A stretch of DNA of 64,000 nucleotides from Ancylobacter amanitiformis (lineage in GTDB: Bacteria > Pseudomonadota > Alphaproteobacteria > Rhizobiales > Xanthobacteraceae), in assembly GCF_030814815.1 (NCBI RefSeq), contig NZ_JAUSVR010000011.1, forward strand, positions 62,001-126,000, read 5' to 3'. The position numbers and the translations under genes are program-made. Shown piece after piece: positions 45,467 through 57,575 of the stretch. Numbering within the stretch: the stretch's first letter is position 1; the number at the start of each line of letters is the position of its first letter. The notes beneath the pieces are model-generated. The model had not been told where the DNA came from and did not search any database. It saw only the letters and a program-made list of their open reading frames with translations.

Positions 45467-46255
45467 ATGTCCATGCGCCTGCCGCCCGTCCTCCTCACTC
45501 TCGTCATGGCTGTGCTGGCCGTCGTCGGCGTGGCGGTCGAGGCGCGCGTGTCGACCCTCGCGGCCAATCCCGGCACGCCGCCGGATTTCGCGACCCGCGA
45601 TGCCGCCCCGGATTTCGCTCCCACCGATCTCGCTCCCCTCAATTTCGCTCCGGGCCCGCCATTCGGACCGCGGTTTGGCCCGCCATTCGGTCCGCCCCCG
45701 GGTTTCGCCCCGCCGCCGGGCGGACCGCTGGTGCTTGCCGGCCATCTCGCCGCGATGGAAACCTATCTCGGCATCACCCGTGACCAGCTGGATGGCTGGC
45801 GGGGCTATACCGAAGCTCTCCAGGCGATGATGGCGCCCCCGCTCCCGGGCCCGTCCGCCGGCATGGCCGAGGCTGGAGCGACGGGCGATACTCGGCGGGA
45901 TACTCGGCGGGATACTCGGCGGGATACTCGGCCGGATGCCGGCCCGCCGGGCGCCATGCCGCCCGACATCCTGTCCTCCACGGCCGGCGGCCGCGATCTT
46001 CCGGGCGAGCGACTGGCGCGGGAGTTTGCGCGCAAGGGCGAGCAGGCCACGCGGCTGGCCGCCGCCATCGGCGCATTGCGCGCGGAACTTTCTCCCGAGC
46101 AGATCGGTCGGCTGCAGGCCACGGCCTGGATGCCCGTCCCGCCGCCCAGTGCCGTTCCCGGCGCCGTTGGCGGTGCCATGCCCGGCGCGAACCCTCTTCT
46201 TCCGGCCTCGCTCCGGCCGGAGGAGCCGGAGCCCGATCACATCCCCCCCCGTTGA
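45467..46255 (+). CDS. Secreted Pro/Ala-rich protein, possibly Spy/CpxP-like
   Basis: Exported protein of 262 aa with a signal peptide (residues ~1-27). A Pro/Phe/Gly-rich region (~35-85) is followed by a helical segment LGITRDQLDGWRGYTEALQAMM. A second helical segment ends RAELSPEQIGRLQA. Both resemble the LTxxQ repeats of Spy/CpxP periplasmic chaperones. Between them lies a TRRD tetrapeptide repeat. ATG 45467 follows GAGGAAA; upstream in-frame starts lack a site. It is divergent from the OmpR-EnvZ pair, as Spy-like genes often are. Family assignment is tentative. Confidence 0.65.
   Translation: MSMRLPPVLLTLVMAVLAVVGVAVEARVSTLAANPGTPPDFATRDAAPDFAPTDLAPLNFAPGPPFGPRFGPPFGPPPGFAPPPGGPLVLAGHLAAMETYLGITRDQLDGWRGYTEALQAMMAPPLPGPSAGMAEAGATGDTRRDTRRDTRRDTRPDAGPPGAMPPDILSSTAGGRDLPGERLAREFARKGEQATRLAAAIGALRAELSPEQIGRLQATAWMPVPPPSAVPGAVGGAMPGANPLLPASLRPEEPEPDHIPPR
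45887..45934. repeat. 12-bp coding tandem repeat, four copies
   Basis: GATACTCGGCGG is repeated at 45887, 45899 and 45911, with a one-base variant at 45923-45934. It encodes the repeat DTRR in the secreted protein. Confidence 0.88.
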
Positions 46256-46268
46256 TCGGCCTCCGGAG

Positions 46269-46295
46269 GCGGGCGCGTCGATCCGGCGCGCCCGC
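46269..46295 (+). terminator. GC-rich hairpin after the secreted-protein gene
   Basis: GCGGGCGCG (46269-46277) pairs with CGCGCCCGC (46287-46295) around a 9-nt loop, 14 nt after the stop codon. It is followed by CATCCCCTTATCTTC, so there is no clean T-tract. Confidence 0.4.
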
Positions 46296-46415
46296 CATCC
46301 CCTTATCTTCATTCGCGGCGTGGGGTGCGTAGCCGCGCCAGGCTTCCTATCTCCGCGCAGCCGATCGCTTGATCGGGAACATCTCGTGGACCGAACGCTT
46401 TCCCTATTCTGGAGC

Positions 46416-46460
46416 GGCCATTGCCCGGCCGGATCGGCCTGGTCCGGCCGGACAATGGCC
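46416..46460 (+). promoter_or_regulatory. 18-bp inverted repeat in the macA leader
   Basis: The left arm GGCCATTGCCCGGCCGGA (46416-46433) and right arm TCCGGCCGGACAATGGCC (46443-46460) are complementary at 17 of 18 positions, with a 9-nt spacer. The dyad ends 16 nt before the macA start codon. It could be a repressor or response-regulator site, or an mRNA hairpin that hides the ribosome-binding site region. Confidence 0.7.
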
Positions 46461-46476
46461 CAACCGACTGAAGGCC

Positions 46477-47730
46477 ATGACCATCGCTTCTCCCCCGTCG
46501 CCCCGCCAGTCCCGCACCCGTTGGCTGGTTCCGCTGCTGCTCCTGCCGTTCCTCGCCGCCGGCGGCTGGTGGGCCTTGCGCTCGCAGCTGTTCGCGGCTG
46601 CCGCGCCGGCCTATATCAGCTCGCCCGCCACGCGCGGCGATGTCGAGGTGACGGTGCTGGCCACCGGTACCCTGAAGCCCTCCAAGCTGGTGGCGGTGGG
46701 TGCCCAGGTGTCGGGCCGCATCACCTCCGTGAAGGTGAAGCTTGGCGAACGCGTCAAGCGTGGCGACCTCATCGCCGAGATCGATTCCATCACCCAGCAG
46801 AACGAACTGCGCACCGCGCAGGCGGTGCTGGCCAAGGTGCGCGCCCAGCTGGCGGAGAAGCAGGCGACACTGACCCTGAACGAGAAGACGCTGGAACGGC
46901 AGAGCAAGCTGGTCGAGAGCAGCGCGGTCTCGCGCACCACGTTCGACACCGCGACGGCGGATGTCGCGGTGACGCGCGCGCAGATCGCCGCGTTGCGGGC
47001 GCAGATCAGCGAGGCCGAGGTGGCGGTGGCCATCGCCGAGGCCGATCTCGCCTATACGCGCATCACCGCCCCGATAGACGGCACGGTGCTCGCCATCGTC
47101 AGCCAGGAAGGGCAGACGGTGAACGCCATCCAGTCCGCACCGACGATTGTCGTGCTCGGCCAGCTGGACACGATGACCATCCGCGCGGAAATCTCCGAGG
47201 CCGACGTGGTGCGCGTGCATTCCGGCCAGCCGGTCTATTTCACCATTCTCGGCGAGCCGGGCCGGCGCTACGAGGCGCAGCTGGAGTTCATCGAGCCGGC
47301 GCCGGAATCGGTGCGCAGCGATTCGAGCTTCAGTTCGTCCTCAAGCTCCTCCTTGTCGTCGAGCAGCACCAGTTCGAGCAGCTCCGAGGCGGTCTATTAC
47401 AACGGCATATTCGATGTTCCCAATGCGGACGGGCGCCTGCGCACCTACATGACCGCCGAGGTCCATATCGTGCTCGGCGAGGCGCGGGGCGTGCTCACCA
47501 TTCCCTCGGCGGCGCTGGTGGGACCCGCTGTCGATGGCAAGGCGCAGGTGCGGGTGATCGGCCCGGATGGCCGCGCGACGCCGCGCGAGATCGAGACCGG
47601 GCTCGATGACCGCATCACCGTCGAGGTGCGGTCGGGACTGACGGAAGGCGAGCGCGTCGTGCTGCAGGAAGGGAGCGCGGTCACATCCGGCTTCGGGGCC
47701 GGCGGGCCTCCGCCGCCCATGGGTTTCTGA
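46477..47730 (+). CDS. macA: MacA-like periplasmic adaptor of an ABC efflux pump
   Basis: Membrane-fusion protein of 417 aa that links MacB to a TolC-type channel. It has an N-terminal membrane anchor (residues ~15-35), the lipoyl halves around GAQVSGRITSVKVKLGERV and TRITAPIDGTVLAIVSQEG, a coiled-coil hairpin between them, and a beta-barrel plus C-terminal domain (NADGRLRTYMTAEVHIVLGE). ATG 46477 lies after GAAGG. A nearly pure serine run of about 20 residues (47329-47391) lies between the beta-barrel strands, before AVYYNGIFDVPN. The gene is 1 bp from macB. Confidence 0.93.
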   Translation: MTIASPPSPRQSRTRWLVPLLLLPFLAAGGWWALRSQLFAAAAPAYISSPATRGDVEVTVLATGTLKPSKLVAVGAQVSGRITSVKVKLGERVKRGDLIAEIDSITQQNELRTAQAVLAKVRAQLAEKQATLTLNEKTLERQSKLVESSAVSRTTFDTATADVAVTRAQIAALRAQISEAEVAVAIAEADLAYTRITAPIDGTVLAIVSQEGQTVNAIQSAPTIVVLGQLDTMTIRAEISEADVVRVHSGQPVYFTILGEPGRRYEAQLEFIEPAPESVRSDSSFSSSSSSSLSSSSTSSSSSEAVYYNGIFDVPNADGRLRTYMTAEVHIVLGEARGVLTIPSAALVGPAVDGKAQVRVIGPDGRATPREIETGLDDRITVEVRSGLTEGERVVLQEGSAVTSGFGAGGPPPPMGF

Positions 47731-47731
47731 C

Positions 47732-49699
<1,968 letters not shown>

Positions 49700-50134
49700 G
49701 GAGCGGCGGCCCTCGCGGCCCGTCGAGGGTCGGGGGCTCGCCGCGCCATGCAGGGCTTCCGGGCCACCCATGCCGCTGACGCAGCCTGACGCCGCAGGGA
49801 CATGATCGCGGGGTCGGCGCCTGCGGTATCATCAGGCCGTCACCATGGTGGCGGATACCCGAGAGGCTCTCGGCGCCCCGCGCGGGGGGCGGATCGGCCG
49901 GATGCAATAAGTGCCGGAAAGCGCCCGGCTTTCGCCAGGGGGCCCGGGAAGGATGGGGGCGTCTCGCTTGCCGTCGCACTCAAGCTGTGAATTCTGTATA
50001 CCAGTGCCGAGGGAATGGGATCGGATGCCCTTGCCTCGGCTAGGGCGGTGCGATAAGCCTGCCGCGTGCTTTGAATATTTCGCAACTGCGATACAGCGTC
50101 GGATGACGTATGTTGACCGGGGAGGGAGCCGTCC
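49700..50134. other. Spacer between macB and the nuo operon
   Basis: About 435 bp. It should hold the macB terminator and the nuo promoter. I see several GC-rich inverted segments, such as CGCCCCGCGCGGGG around 49875, none with a T-tract. No promoter pair is convincing, and no open frame is credible. GGAGG precedes nuoA. Confidence 0.5.
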
Positions 50135-50500
50135 ATGAGCAGCTTGCTGCAGGATTATCTGCCCGTCGTCATTTTCATCGCGGTCTCGGCCGTCATCGGC
50201 CTCGCGCTCCTGGTCGCGCCGTTCCTCGTCGCCTTCAGCCGTCCCGATCCGGAGAAGATGTCGGCCTATGAATGCGGCTTCAATGCGTTCGACGACGCGC
50301 GCATGAAGTTCGACGTCCGCTTCTATCTGGTCTCGATCCTGTTCATCATCTTCGATCTCGAAGTGGCCTTCCTGTTTCCCTGGGCGATCACGTTCGGCAG
50401 TCTGGGCGATCTCGGCTTCTGGTCGATGATGGTTTTCCTCGGCGTTCTCACCGTCGGTTTTGTCTACGAGTGGAAGAAGGGAGCGCTCGAATGGGATTGA
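50135..50500 (+). CDS. nuoA: NADH-quinone oxidoreductase subunit A
   Basis: Membrane subunit of complex I, 121 aa, three helices. The conserved loop [20 protein letters not shown] contains the cysteine that senses the quinone-site state, and the following [20 protein letters not shown] is diagnostic. First gene of the operon; it overlaps nuoB by 10 nt. Confidence 0.97.
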   Translation: MSSLLQDYLPVVIFIAVSAVIGLALLVAPFLVAFSRPDPEKMSAYECGFNAFDDARMKFDVRFYLVSILFIIFDLEVAFLFPWAITFGSLGDLGFWSMMVFLGVLTVGFVYEWKKGALEWD

Positions 50501-51069
50501 GCGCGAATAGCCCGCTGGTCGCTCCGGCGCCACGGGGCATCATCGACCCGAATACCGGCAAGCCGATCGGCGCCACCGACCCGTTCTTCGTGGAGGTGAA
50601 TGCCGAGCTTGCCGACAAGGGTTTCCTTGTCACGGCGACTGACGATCTCATCAACTGGGCCCGCACCGGCTCGCTGATGTGGATGACGTTCGGCCTGGCC
50701 TGCTGCGCGGTGGAGATGATGCAGGTCTCCATGCCGCGCTATGACGTGGAGCGCTTCGGCTTCGCGCCCCGCGCCTCGCCGCGCCAGTCCGACGTGATGA
50801 TCGTGGCCGGCACGCTGACCAACAAGATGGCCCCGGCGCTGCGCAAGGTCTACGACCAGATGCCGGAGCCGCGCTACGTCATCTCCATGGGCAGCTGCGC
50901 CAATGGCGGTGGCTACTATCACTACTCCTATTCGGTGGTTCGCGGCTGCGATCGCATCGTGCCGGTGGACATCTACATTCCGGGCTGCCCGCCGACCGCG
51001 GAGGCGCTGCTCTACGGGGTGTTGCTGCTGCAGAAGAAGATTCGCCGTACGGGTACGATCGAACGCTGA
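50491..51069 (+). CDS. nuoB: NADH-quinone oxidoreductase subunit B
   Basis: Peripheral-arm subunit of 192 aa that carries cluster N2, the last Fe-S centre before quinone. The ligands are visible in [22 protein letters not shown] and [16 protein letters not shown] 50491 overlaps the end of nuoA and gives the expected N-terminus; the frame runs open further upstream without meaning. Confidence 0.97.
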   Translation: MGLSANSPLVAPAPRGIIDPNTGKPIGATDPFFVEVNAELADKGFLVTATDDLINWARTGSLMWMTFGLACCAVEMMQVSMPRYDVERFGFAPRASPRQSDVMIVAGTLTNKMAPALRKVYDQMPEPRYVISMGSCANGGGYYHYSYSVVRGCDRIVPVDIYIPGCPPTAEALLYGVLLLQKKIRRTGTIER

Positions 51070-51105
51070 TCGCCGGTCTCAACAAGAACCGACTACGGGA
51101 AAGAC

Positions 51106-51720
51106 ATGGACGAGACGCTGAATGAGCTGGGCGCGCACGTCAAAGAGGCGCTGCCGGGGGCCATCGAGGACGTCGTTGTCGCCTTCGGCGAACTCACGCT
51201 CGTGGTGTCCGCCCCTGATGTCGTCAAGGTCCTGAGCTTCCTGCGCGACGATCCGTCCTGCAAGTTTGTCAGCTTCATCGACATTTGCGGTGTCGATTAC
51301 CCCAAGCGCGACAACCGCTTCGACGTCGTCTACCACCTGCTGTCGCCGACACTGAACGCGCGGGTCCGCATCAAGGTGGAGACCGACGAGGCGACGCCCG
51401 TGCCGTCCGCCACGCCGGTCTTCCCCGGTGCCTTGTGGTTCGAGCGGGAGGCCTACGACATGTACGGCATCCTTTTCTCCGGCCATCCTGAACTGCGCCG
51501 CCTGCTGACCGATTACGGTTTTGACGGCCATCCACTGCGCAAGGACTTCCCGACCACGGGCTTCGTGGAGGTGCGTTATGACGACGAGCGCAAGCGCGTG
51601 GTCTACGAGCCGGTGAAGCTCGCCCAGGAGTTCCGCAACTTCGACTTCCTGTCGCCGTGGGAGGGGCCCGACTATGTGCTCCCCGGGGATGAGAAGGCCA
51701 GCGCCCCCAAGGCGGGCTGA
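51106..51720 (+). CDS. nuoC: NADH-quinone oxidoreductase subunit C
   Basis: 30-kDa-type peripheral subunit of 204 aa. Recognised by [30 protein letters not shown] (residues ~105-134, interrupted here by no gaps), the family signature, and the C-terminal [15 protein letters not shown]. It is separate from nuoD, unlike the fused NuoCD of enterobacteria. Confidence 0.96.
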   Translation: MDETLNELGAHVKEALPGAIEDVVVAFGELTLVVSAPDVVKVLSFLRDDPSCKFVSFIDICGVDYPKRDNRFDVVYHLLSPTLNARVRIKVETDEATPVPSATPVFPGALWFEREAYDMYGILFSGHPELRRLLTDYGFDGHPLRKDFPTTGFVEVRYDDERKRVVYEPVKLAQEFRNFDFLSPWEGPDYVLPGDEKASAPKAG

Positions 51721-51735
51721 GGTGAGGATCGAGAC

Positions 51736-52935
51736 ATGAACGCTCCTTCGAAGGTCGATCCCAACGTCCGCAACTTCCAGATCAATTTCGGCCCGCAGCA
51801 CCCTGCGGCGCACGGCGTTCTGCGCCTTGTTCTGGAGCTGGACGGCGAAATCGTCGAACGCGTCGATCCTCATATCGGCCTGCTGCACCGCGGCACCGAG
51901 AAGCTGATCGAGACCAAGACCTATCTTCAGGCGGTGCCCTATTTCGACCGGCTCGACTATGTCGCGCCGATGAACCAGGAGCATGCCTTCTGCCTCGCCG
52001 TGGAGCGTCTGCTGGGCATCGAGGTGCCCCGGCGCGGCCAGCTGATCCGCGTGCTCTATTCCGAGATCGGCCGCATCCTCTCCCACATGCTCAACGTGAC
52101 CACGCAGGCCATGGACTGCGGCGCGCTCACGCCGCCGCTCTGGGGCTTCGAGGAGCGCGAGAAGCTCATGGTGTTCTATGAGCGCGCGTCCGGCTCGCGC
52201 ATGCACGCGGCGTATTTCCGTCCGGGCGGCGTTCATCAGGACCTTCCGGTCAAGCTGATCGAGGACATACGCGACTTCATTCCCTATTTCCTCCAGGTCT
52301 GCGACGATCTCGAGGGCCTTTTGACCGACAACCGCATCTTCAAGCAGCGCAATGTCGATATCGGCGTCGTCAGCCTTGAGGACGCGTTCGCCTGGGGCTT
52401 CTCCGGCGTGATGGTGCGCGGCTCGGGCGCGGCATGGGACCTGCGCAAGTCGCAGCCCTATGAGTGCTATGACGAGCTGGAATTCGACATTCCGATCGGC
52501 AAGAACTGCGACAATTACGACCGCTACTGTATCCGCATGGAGGAGATGCGGCAGTCGGCGCACATTATGCGCCAGTGCTGCGATCTGCTCCTGAAGGAAG
52601 CCGGCCCGGTCTCGGCCGTCGACAACAAGGTCGTCCCGCCCAAGCGGGGCGAGATGAAGCGCTCGATGGAAGCGCTGATCCACCATTTCAAGCTCTACAC
52701 GGAAGGCTTCCATGTTCCCGCCGGCGAGGTCTATGCCGCGGTGGAGGCGCCCAAGGGCGAGTTCGGCGTCTATCTCGTCGCCGACGGTACCAACAAGCCC
52801 TATCGCTGCAAGATCCGCGCGCCCGGCTTCGCGCATCTGCAGGCGATGGATTTCCTGTGCCGCGGCTACATGCTCGCGGACGTCTCGGCGATCCTCGGAT
52901 CGCTGGACATCGTGTTCGGTGAAGTGGACCGCTGA
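51736..52935 (+). CDS. nuoD: NADH-quinone oxidoreductase subunit D
   Basis: 49-kDa-type subunit of 399 aa that forms the quinone-binding cavity with NuoB. Signature segments are [53 protein letters not shown] and the C-terminal [20 protein letters not shown]. Length is typical. Confidence 0.97.
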   Translation: MNAPSKVDPNVRNFQINFGPQHPAAHGVLRLVLELDGEIVERVDPHIGLLHRGTEKLIETKTYLQAVPYFDRLDYVAPMNQEHAFCLAVERLLGIEVPRRGQLIRVLYSEIGRILSHMLNVTTQAMDCGALTPPLWGFEEREKLMVFYERASGSRMHAAYFRPGGVHQDLPVKLIEDIRDFIPYFLQVCDDLEGLLTDNRIFKQRNVDIGVVSLEDAFAWGFSGVMVRGSGAAWDLRKSQPYECYDELEFDIPIGKNCDNYDRYCIRMEEMRQSAHIMRQCCDLLLKEAGPVSAVDNKVVPPKRGEMKRSMEALIHHFKLYTEGFHVPAGEVYAAVEAPKGEFGVYLVADGTNKPYRCKIRAPGFAHLQAMDFLCRGYMLADVSAILGSLDIVFGEVDR

Positions 52936-52973
52936 TCCCGGCAGGGGTTGCGGTTCGATCGGAAGGGTACGGC

Positions 52974-53855
52974 ATGTCTGTCCGTAGGCTTGCGCCAAAA
53001 GAGGTCCAGCCCGAGAGCTTCGCCTTCACGGCCGAGAATCTCGCCTGGGCGCAGAGTACGATTGCGAAATACCCCGCGGGCCGTCAGGCCAGCGCGGTGA
53101 TTCCGCTGCTGATGCGCGCGCAGGAACAGGCGGGCGGCTGGGTCTCCGAGCCGGCCATGCGCTATATCGGCGACATGCTCGGCATGGCGCCGATCCGCGT
53201 CTACGAGGTCGCGACCTTCTACACGCAGTTCCAGCTGCAGCCGGTCGGCACAAGGGCGCATATCCAGGTGTGCGGCACCACGCCCTGCATGCTCAAGGGC
53301 GCCGGCGACCTGATCAAGGTCTGCCAGCGGCGCATCCATGCCGACCCCTTCCACCTCTCCGAGACCGGCGAATTCTCGTGGGAAGAGGTGGAATGCGCCG
53401 GCACCTGCACCAATGCGCCGATGATCCAGGTGTTCAAGGACGTCTATGAGGATCTGACGCCGGAGGATCTGGAAAAGATCCTCGACGCCTTCGCGCGCGG
53501 CGAGACGCCGACGCCCGGCCCGCAGAACGGCCGGAAGTCTTCCGAGCCGGTCACCGGCCTGCGCGTGCTCACCTCGCCGGAACTGTATGACGGCTCGGTG
53601 GTCGGCACCGGCGCGGGTCTCGCGCTCGCCCGCGAGGCGATCGCGGCGCGTGCCAATGGCGCAACAGCGGCCGCCGCTCCGGCGCCGGCCGCGGCCGCGG
53701 CGGCGCCGCCCGCTCCTCCGAAGAGCGATCCGGCGCCGGCCAAGCCGCCCGTGGCCGAGGCCGTCAAGGCCGCCGGCAATGCCGATGCCGAGAAGCCCGC
53801 CAAGCCCGTCGCGCCGCCTCCGGGCGGCCAGGCGGCCGGCAAGACGGCGGATTGA
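52974..53855 (+). CDS. nuoE: NADH-quinone oxidoreductase subunit E with long C-terminal tail
   Basis: 24-kDa-type subunit of 293 aa with the 2Fe-2S cluster N1a. The ligands lie in [12 protein letters not shown] and [12 protein letters not shown]. The core ends near residue 180. The remaining ~110 residues are Ala/Pro/Lys-rich and probably disordered, so the protein is much longer than E. coli NuoE (166 aa). Extended NuoE tails occur in other alphaproteobacteria. Confidence 0.95.
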   Translation: MSVRRLAPKEVQPESFAFTAENLAWAQSTIAKYPAGRQASAVIPLLMRAQEQAGGWVSEPAMRYIGDMLGMAPIRVYEVATFYTQFQLQPVGTRAHIQVCGTTPCMLKGAGDLIKVCQRRIHADPFHLSETGEFSWEEVECAGTCTNAPMIQVFKDVYEDLTPEDLEKILDAFARGETPTPGPQNGRKSSEPVTGLRVLTSPELYDGSVVGTGAGLALAREAIAARANGATAAAAPAPAAAAAAPPAPPKSDPAPAKPPVAEAVKAAGNADAEKPAKPVAPPPGGQAAGKTAD

Positions 53856-53865
53856 GGAGCGAACC

Positions 53866-55173
53866 ATGCTGGCCGACAAGGATCGCATCTTCACGAATAT
53901 CTACGGCTATCAGGACTGGGGCCTGCAGGGCGCGCTGAAGCGCGGCTCGTGGGATGGCACCAAGACCCTGCTCGATGCCGGCCGCGACTGGATCATCGAG
54001 CACATGAAGGCCTCGGGCCTGCGTGGGCGCGGCGGCGCGGGCTTCCCGACGGGGCTGAAATGGTCCTTCATGCCCAAGCAGTCGGACGGTCGCCCGCATT
54101 ATCTCGTCGTCAATGCCGATGAATCCGAGCCCGGCACCTGCAAGGACCGCGAGATCCTGCGCCACGACCCGCATCATCTGGTCGAGGGCTGCCTCATTGC
54201 CGGCTTCGCCATGGGCGCGCATGCCGCCTATATCTATGTGCGTGGCGAGTTCATCCAGGAGCGCGAGCGCCTGCAGGCGGCGGTCGACCAGGCCTATGAG
54301 GCGCGCCTCATCGGCAAGAACAACGTGCATGGCTGGGATTTCGACGTCGTCGTCCACCATGGCGCCGGCGCCTATATCTGCGGCGAGGAAACCGCGCTGC
54401 TGGAGAGTCTGGAGGGCAAGAAGGGCCAGCCGCGCCTCAAGCCGCCATTCCCGGCCAATGTCGGCCTCTATGGCTGCCCGACCACGGTCAACAATGTCGA
54501 ATCCATCGCGGTGGCGCCGACCATCCTGCGCCGTGGCGCGGCATGGTTCTCCGGCATCGGGCGGGCGAACAATGTCGGCACGAAGCTTTATGGCATCTCC
54601 GGCCATGTGAACACGCCCTGCATCGTCGAAGAGGCGATGGGCATCCCGTTCAAGGAGCTGATCGAGAAGCATGGCGGCGGCGTGCGCGGTGGCTGGGACA
54701 ACCTGCTGGCGATCATTCCCGGGGGCGCTTCCTGCCCGGTGATCCCGGCCGACCAGTGCATGGACCTGATCATGGATTTCGACGGCTGCCGCGCCGTGAA
54801 ATCGTCGTTCGGCACCGCCGGCGTGCTGGTCATGGACAAATCGACCGACATCATCCGGGCGATCGCCCGCATCTCCTATTTCTTCCGGCACGAGAGCTGC
54901 GGCCAGTGCACGCCCTGCCGTGAGGGCACGGGCTGGATGTGGCGGGTGATGGACCGCATGGTGGCCGGCCGCGCGCAGAAGCGCGAGATCGACCTGCTCC
55001 TTCAGGTCACCACCCAGATCGAGGGTCACACGATCTGCGCGCTCGGCGACGCGGCGGCATGGCCGGTGCAGGGGCTGATCCGGCATTTCCGGCCCGAGAT
55101 CGAGAAGCGGATCGACCAGTATTCGGCGAACCCGCATTCCGATCCCGTCCCCGTTCCGGTCGCGGCGGAGTGA
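53866..55173 (+). CDS. nuoF: NADH-quinone oxidoreductase subunit F
   Basis: 51-kDa-type subunit of 435 aa that binds NADH, FMN and cluster N3. The FMN/NADH site includes [13 protein letters not shown] and [14 protein letters not shown]. The 4Fe-4S ligands are in [15 protein letters not shown] plus the cysteine in [11 protein letters not shown] 53866 follows GAGGAG; the longer frame to 53587 overlaps nuoE. The next gene, a pentapeptide-repeat protein, begins 5 bp after the stop. Confidence 0.97.
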   Translation: MLADKDRIFTNIYGYQDWGLQGALKRGSWDGTKTLLDAGRDWIIEHMKASGLRGRGGAGFPTGLKWSFMPKQSDGRPHYLVVNADESEPGTCKDREILRHDPHHLVEGCLIAGFAMGAHAAYIYVRGEFIQERERLQAAVDQAYEARLIGKNNVHGWDFDVVVHHGAGAYICGEETALLESLEGKKGQPRLKPPFPANVGLYGCPTTVNNVESIAVAPTILRRGAAWFSGIGRANNVGTKLYGISGHVNTPCIVEEAMGIPFKELIEKHGGGVRGGWDNLLAIIPGGASCPVIPADQCMDLIMDFDGCRAVKSSFGTAGVLVMDKSTDIIRAIARISYFFRHESCGQCTPCREGTGWMWRVMDRMVAGRAQKREIDLLLQVTTQIEGHTICALGDAAAWPVQGLIRHFRPEIEKRIDQYSANPHSDPVPVPVAAE

Positions 55174-55178
55174 GGGCG

Positions 55179-55484
55179 ATGGATCTTCACAAGGTCGTTG
55201 AACTCCTCGACGCAAACGACGCCAATCTCGCGGGATCGACCTTCGTGAACGTCAATCTGGCGGGCGCGCGTTTTGACGATGTGAACATGTCGGGCTGGGC
55301 GGTGACGAACGTCAATTTCTCCGGCCTCACGCTGGAGCGCGCCAACATGTCGGGCGGGCGCATCACGCGTGCCGACCTGATCGGCGTCTCGATCACGGAA
55401 TGCCGGCTCGACGGCATGCGGATCGATGGAATTCTCGTGACCGATATGCTGGCGGCATATCGCGCAGCGCATGAGGCGAACTGA
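55179..55484 (+). CDS. Pentapeptide-repeat protein inside the nuo operon
   Basis: 101-aa protein inserted between nuoF and nuoG. Residues ~13-85 follow a five-residue rhythm with a central Leu, Met, Phe or Ile: [25 protein letters not shown], and onward to GMRID. That predicts a right-handed quadrilateral beta-helix of three to four coils, capped by a short N-terminal helix ([13 protein letters not shown]) and a C-terminal helix. There is no signal peptide. Its stop overlaps the nuoG start by one base (TGATG), so it must be co-translated with the complex I genes. It is not a standard complex I subunit; an assembly or stability role is inferred from position only. Confidence 0.85.
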   Translation: MDLHKVVELLDANDANLAGSTFVNVNLAGARFDDVNMSGWAVTNVNFSGLTLERANMSGGRITRADLIGVSITECRLDGMRIDGILVTDMLAAYRAAHEAN

Positions 55485-57562
55485 TGGCCAAGATCATCGT
55501 TGACGACATCGAGGTCGAGGTTCCCCCGGAATACACGCTGTTGCAGGCGTGCGAGGCGGCGGGCGCGGAAATCCCGCGCTTCTGCTTTCATGAGCGGCTG
55601 TCGATCGCCGGCAATTGCCGCATGTGCCTCGTTGAGGTGAAGGGCGGCCCGCCCAAGCCGCAGGCGAGCTGCGCCATGAATGTGCGCGACCTGCGCCCCG
55701 GCCCCAATGGCGAGCCGCCCGTCGTGCTCACCAAGAGCCCGATGGTGAAGAAGGCGCGCGAAGGGGTGATGGAGTTCCTGCTCATCAACCACCCGCTGGA
55801 TTGCCCGATCTGCGACCAGGGCGGCGAGTGCGACCTGCAGGATCAGGCCATGGCCTATGGCGTGGATACCTCCCGCTACGCCGAGAACAAGCGCGCGGTC
55901 GAGGACAAGTATATCGGCCCGCTGATCAAGACCTCCATGACGCGGTGCATCCAGTGCACCCGCTGCGTGCGCTTCACCACCGAGGTGGCGGGTGTGTCCG
56001 AGCTGGGCGCCATCGGGCGCGGCGAGGACATGGAAATCACCACCTATCTCGAGGCGGCCATGTCGTCCGAGCTGCAGGGCAATGTCGCCGACCTCTGCCC
56101 GGTCGGCGCGCTGACCCAGCGCCCCTATGAGTTCCATGCCCGTCCGTGGGAACTGGTGAAGACCGAATCCGTCGACGTGATGGACGCGGTCGGCTCCAAT
56201 ATCCGCGTCGATACGCGCGGCCGCGAAGTGATGCGCGTGCTCCCGCGCCTCAATGAACAGGTCAACGAGGAGTGGATTTCGGACAAGACCCGGTACATCT
56301 GGGACGGTCTGAAGACCCAGCGGCTCGATCGCCCCTATGTGCGCGTCGGTGGTCGGCTCCGGCAGGCGAGCTGGCCCGAGGCCTTCGCGGCCATCGCCGC
56401 CCGGGTGACGGGCGTGCCCGGCAACCGTATCGGCGGGCTGGTCGGTGATCTCGCCTCGGTTGAGGAAGCCTTCGCGCTCAAGACGCTGCTCACCGCGCTC
56501 GGCTCGGCCAATATCGACTGCCGGCAGGATGGGGTGAAGCTGGACCCCGCGCTCGGCCGCGCGACCTATGTGTTCAACGCGACCATCGCCGGCATCGAGC
56601 AGGCGGACGCGCTGCTGATCATCGGCTCCAACCCGCGCCTTGAGGCGAGCGTGCTGAACGCGCGCATCCGCAAGCGCTGGCTGGCCGGCAATTTCCCCAT
56701 CGGGCTGATCGGCGAGCATGTCGACCTGACCTATCCCTATGAGTATCTCGGCGCCGGTTCGGACACGCTGCTGGATCTGGTCGGCGACGGCACCTTTGCC
56801 ACGACGCTGAAGAACGCCCAGCGTCCGCTCATCCTCATCGGGCAGGGCGCGCTGGCGCGGCCGGACGGCGCGGCGATCCTGGCGCTGGCGGCGCGGCTCG
56901 CGGTATCGGTCGGCGCGGTCAAGGACGGGTGGAACGGCTTCTCCGTGCTGCACACCGCAGCGTCGCGGGTCGGCGCGCTGGATATCGGCGCGGTGCCGGG
57001 CGAGGGCGGTCTCGACGCGGTGGCGCTGACCAATCCGGGCGGTGCGGACGTGATCTTCGCGCTCGGTGCGGATGAGATCGACATCGCTCCCGGTGCCTTC
57101 GTGGTCTATCTCGGCACGCATGGCGATCGCGGCGCCCACCGCGCCGACGTCATCCTGCCGGGCGCGGCCTATACCGAAAAGTCCGGCACCTATGTGAACA
57201 CGGAAGGCCGGGTGCAGATCACCAACCGCGCCGGCTTCCCGCCGGGTGAGGCGCGCGAGGACTGGGCGGTGCTGCGCGCGCTGTCCGATGTGCTCGGCAA
57301 GCGCCTGCCGTTCGACACGCTCGGCCAGCTGCGCGCCGCGCTCTATGCCGTCCACCCGCATCTCGCCCGCCTCGACCATGTCGAGCCGGCCGATGCGGCT
57401 TCCATCCTTGCCCTGGCCGGGATGGGCGGCTCGCCGGAGCGCGCGCCGTTCCGCGCCGCGGTGGCCGATTTCTACCTGACCAATCCGATTACGCGCGCAT
57501 CCGCCGTGATGGCTGAATGCTCCGCGCTCGCCCGCGCCCGTCTTCAGGCCGCGGCTGAGTGA
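55484..57562 (+). CDS. nuoG: NADH-quinone oxidoreductase subunit G
   Basis: 75-kDa-type subunit of 692 aa. The N-terminal 2Fe-2S ligands are in [17 protein letters not shown] and ASCAMNV. The His/Cys cluster is in [18 protein letters not shown], and a further 4Fe-4S cluster is in [19 protein letters not shown]. The rest is a molybdopterin-oxidoreductase-like domain without cofactor. The size is the shorter alphaproteobacterial/mitochondrial type, not the ~900-aa enterobacterial type. Confidence 0.97.
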   Translation: MAKIIVDDIEVEVPPEYTLLQACEAAGAEIPRFCFHERLSIAGNCRMCLVEVKGGPPKPQASCAMNVRDLRPGPNGEPPVVLTKSPMVKKAREGVMEFLLINHPLDCPICDQGGECDLQDQAMAYGVDTSRYAENKRAVEDKYIGPLIKTSMTRCIQCTRCVRFTTEVAGVSELGAIGRGEDMEITTYLEAAMSSELQGNVADLCPVGALTQRPYEFHARPWELVKTESVDVMDAVGSNIRVDTRGREVMRVLPRLNEQVNEEWISDKTRYIWDGLKTQRLDRPYVRVGGRLRQASWPEAFAAIAARVTGVPGNRIGGLVGDLASVEEAFALKTLLTALGSANIDCRQDGVKLDPALGRATYVFNATIAGIEQADALLIIGSNPRLEASVLNARIRKRWLAGNFPIGLIGEHVDLTYPYEYLGAGSDTLLDLVGDGTFATTLKNAQRPLILIGQGALARPDGAAILALAARLAVSVGAVKDGWNGFSVLHTAASRVGALDIGAVPGEGGLDAVALTNPGGADVIFALGADEIDIAPGAFVVYLGTHGDRGAHRADVILPGAAYTEKSGTYVNTEGRVQITNRAGFPPGEAREDWAVLRALSDVLGKRLPFDTLGQLRAALYAVHPHLARLDHVEPADAASILALAGMGGSPERAPFRAAVADFYLTNPITRASAVMAECSALARARLQAAAE

Positions 57563-57575
57563 GGGGAGGGAGAGC

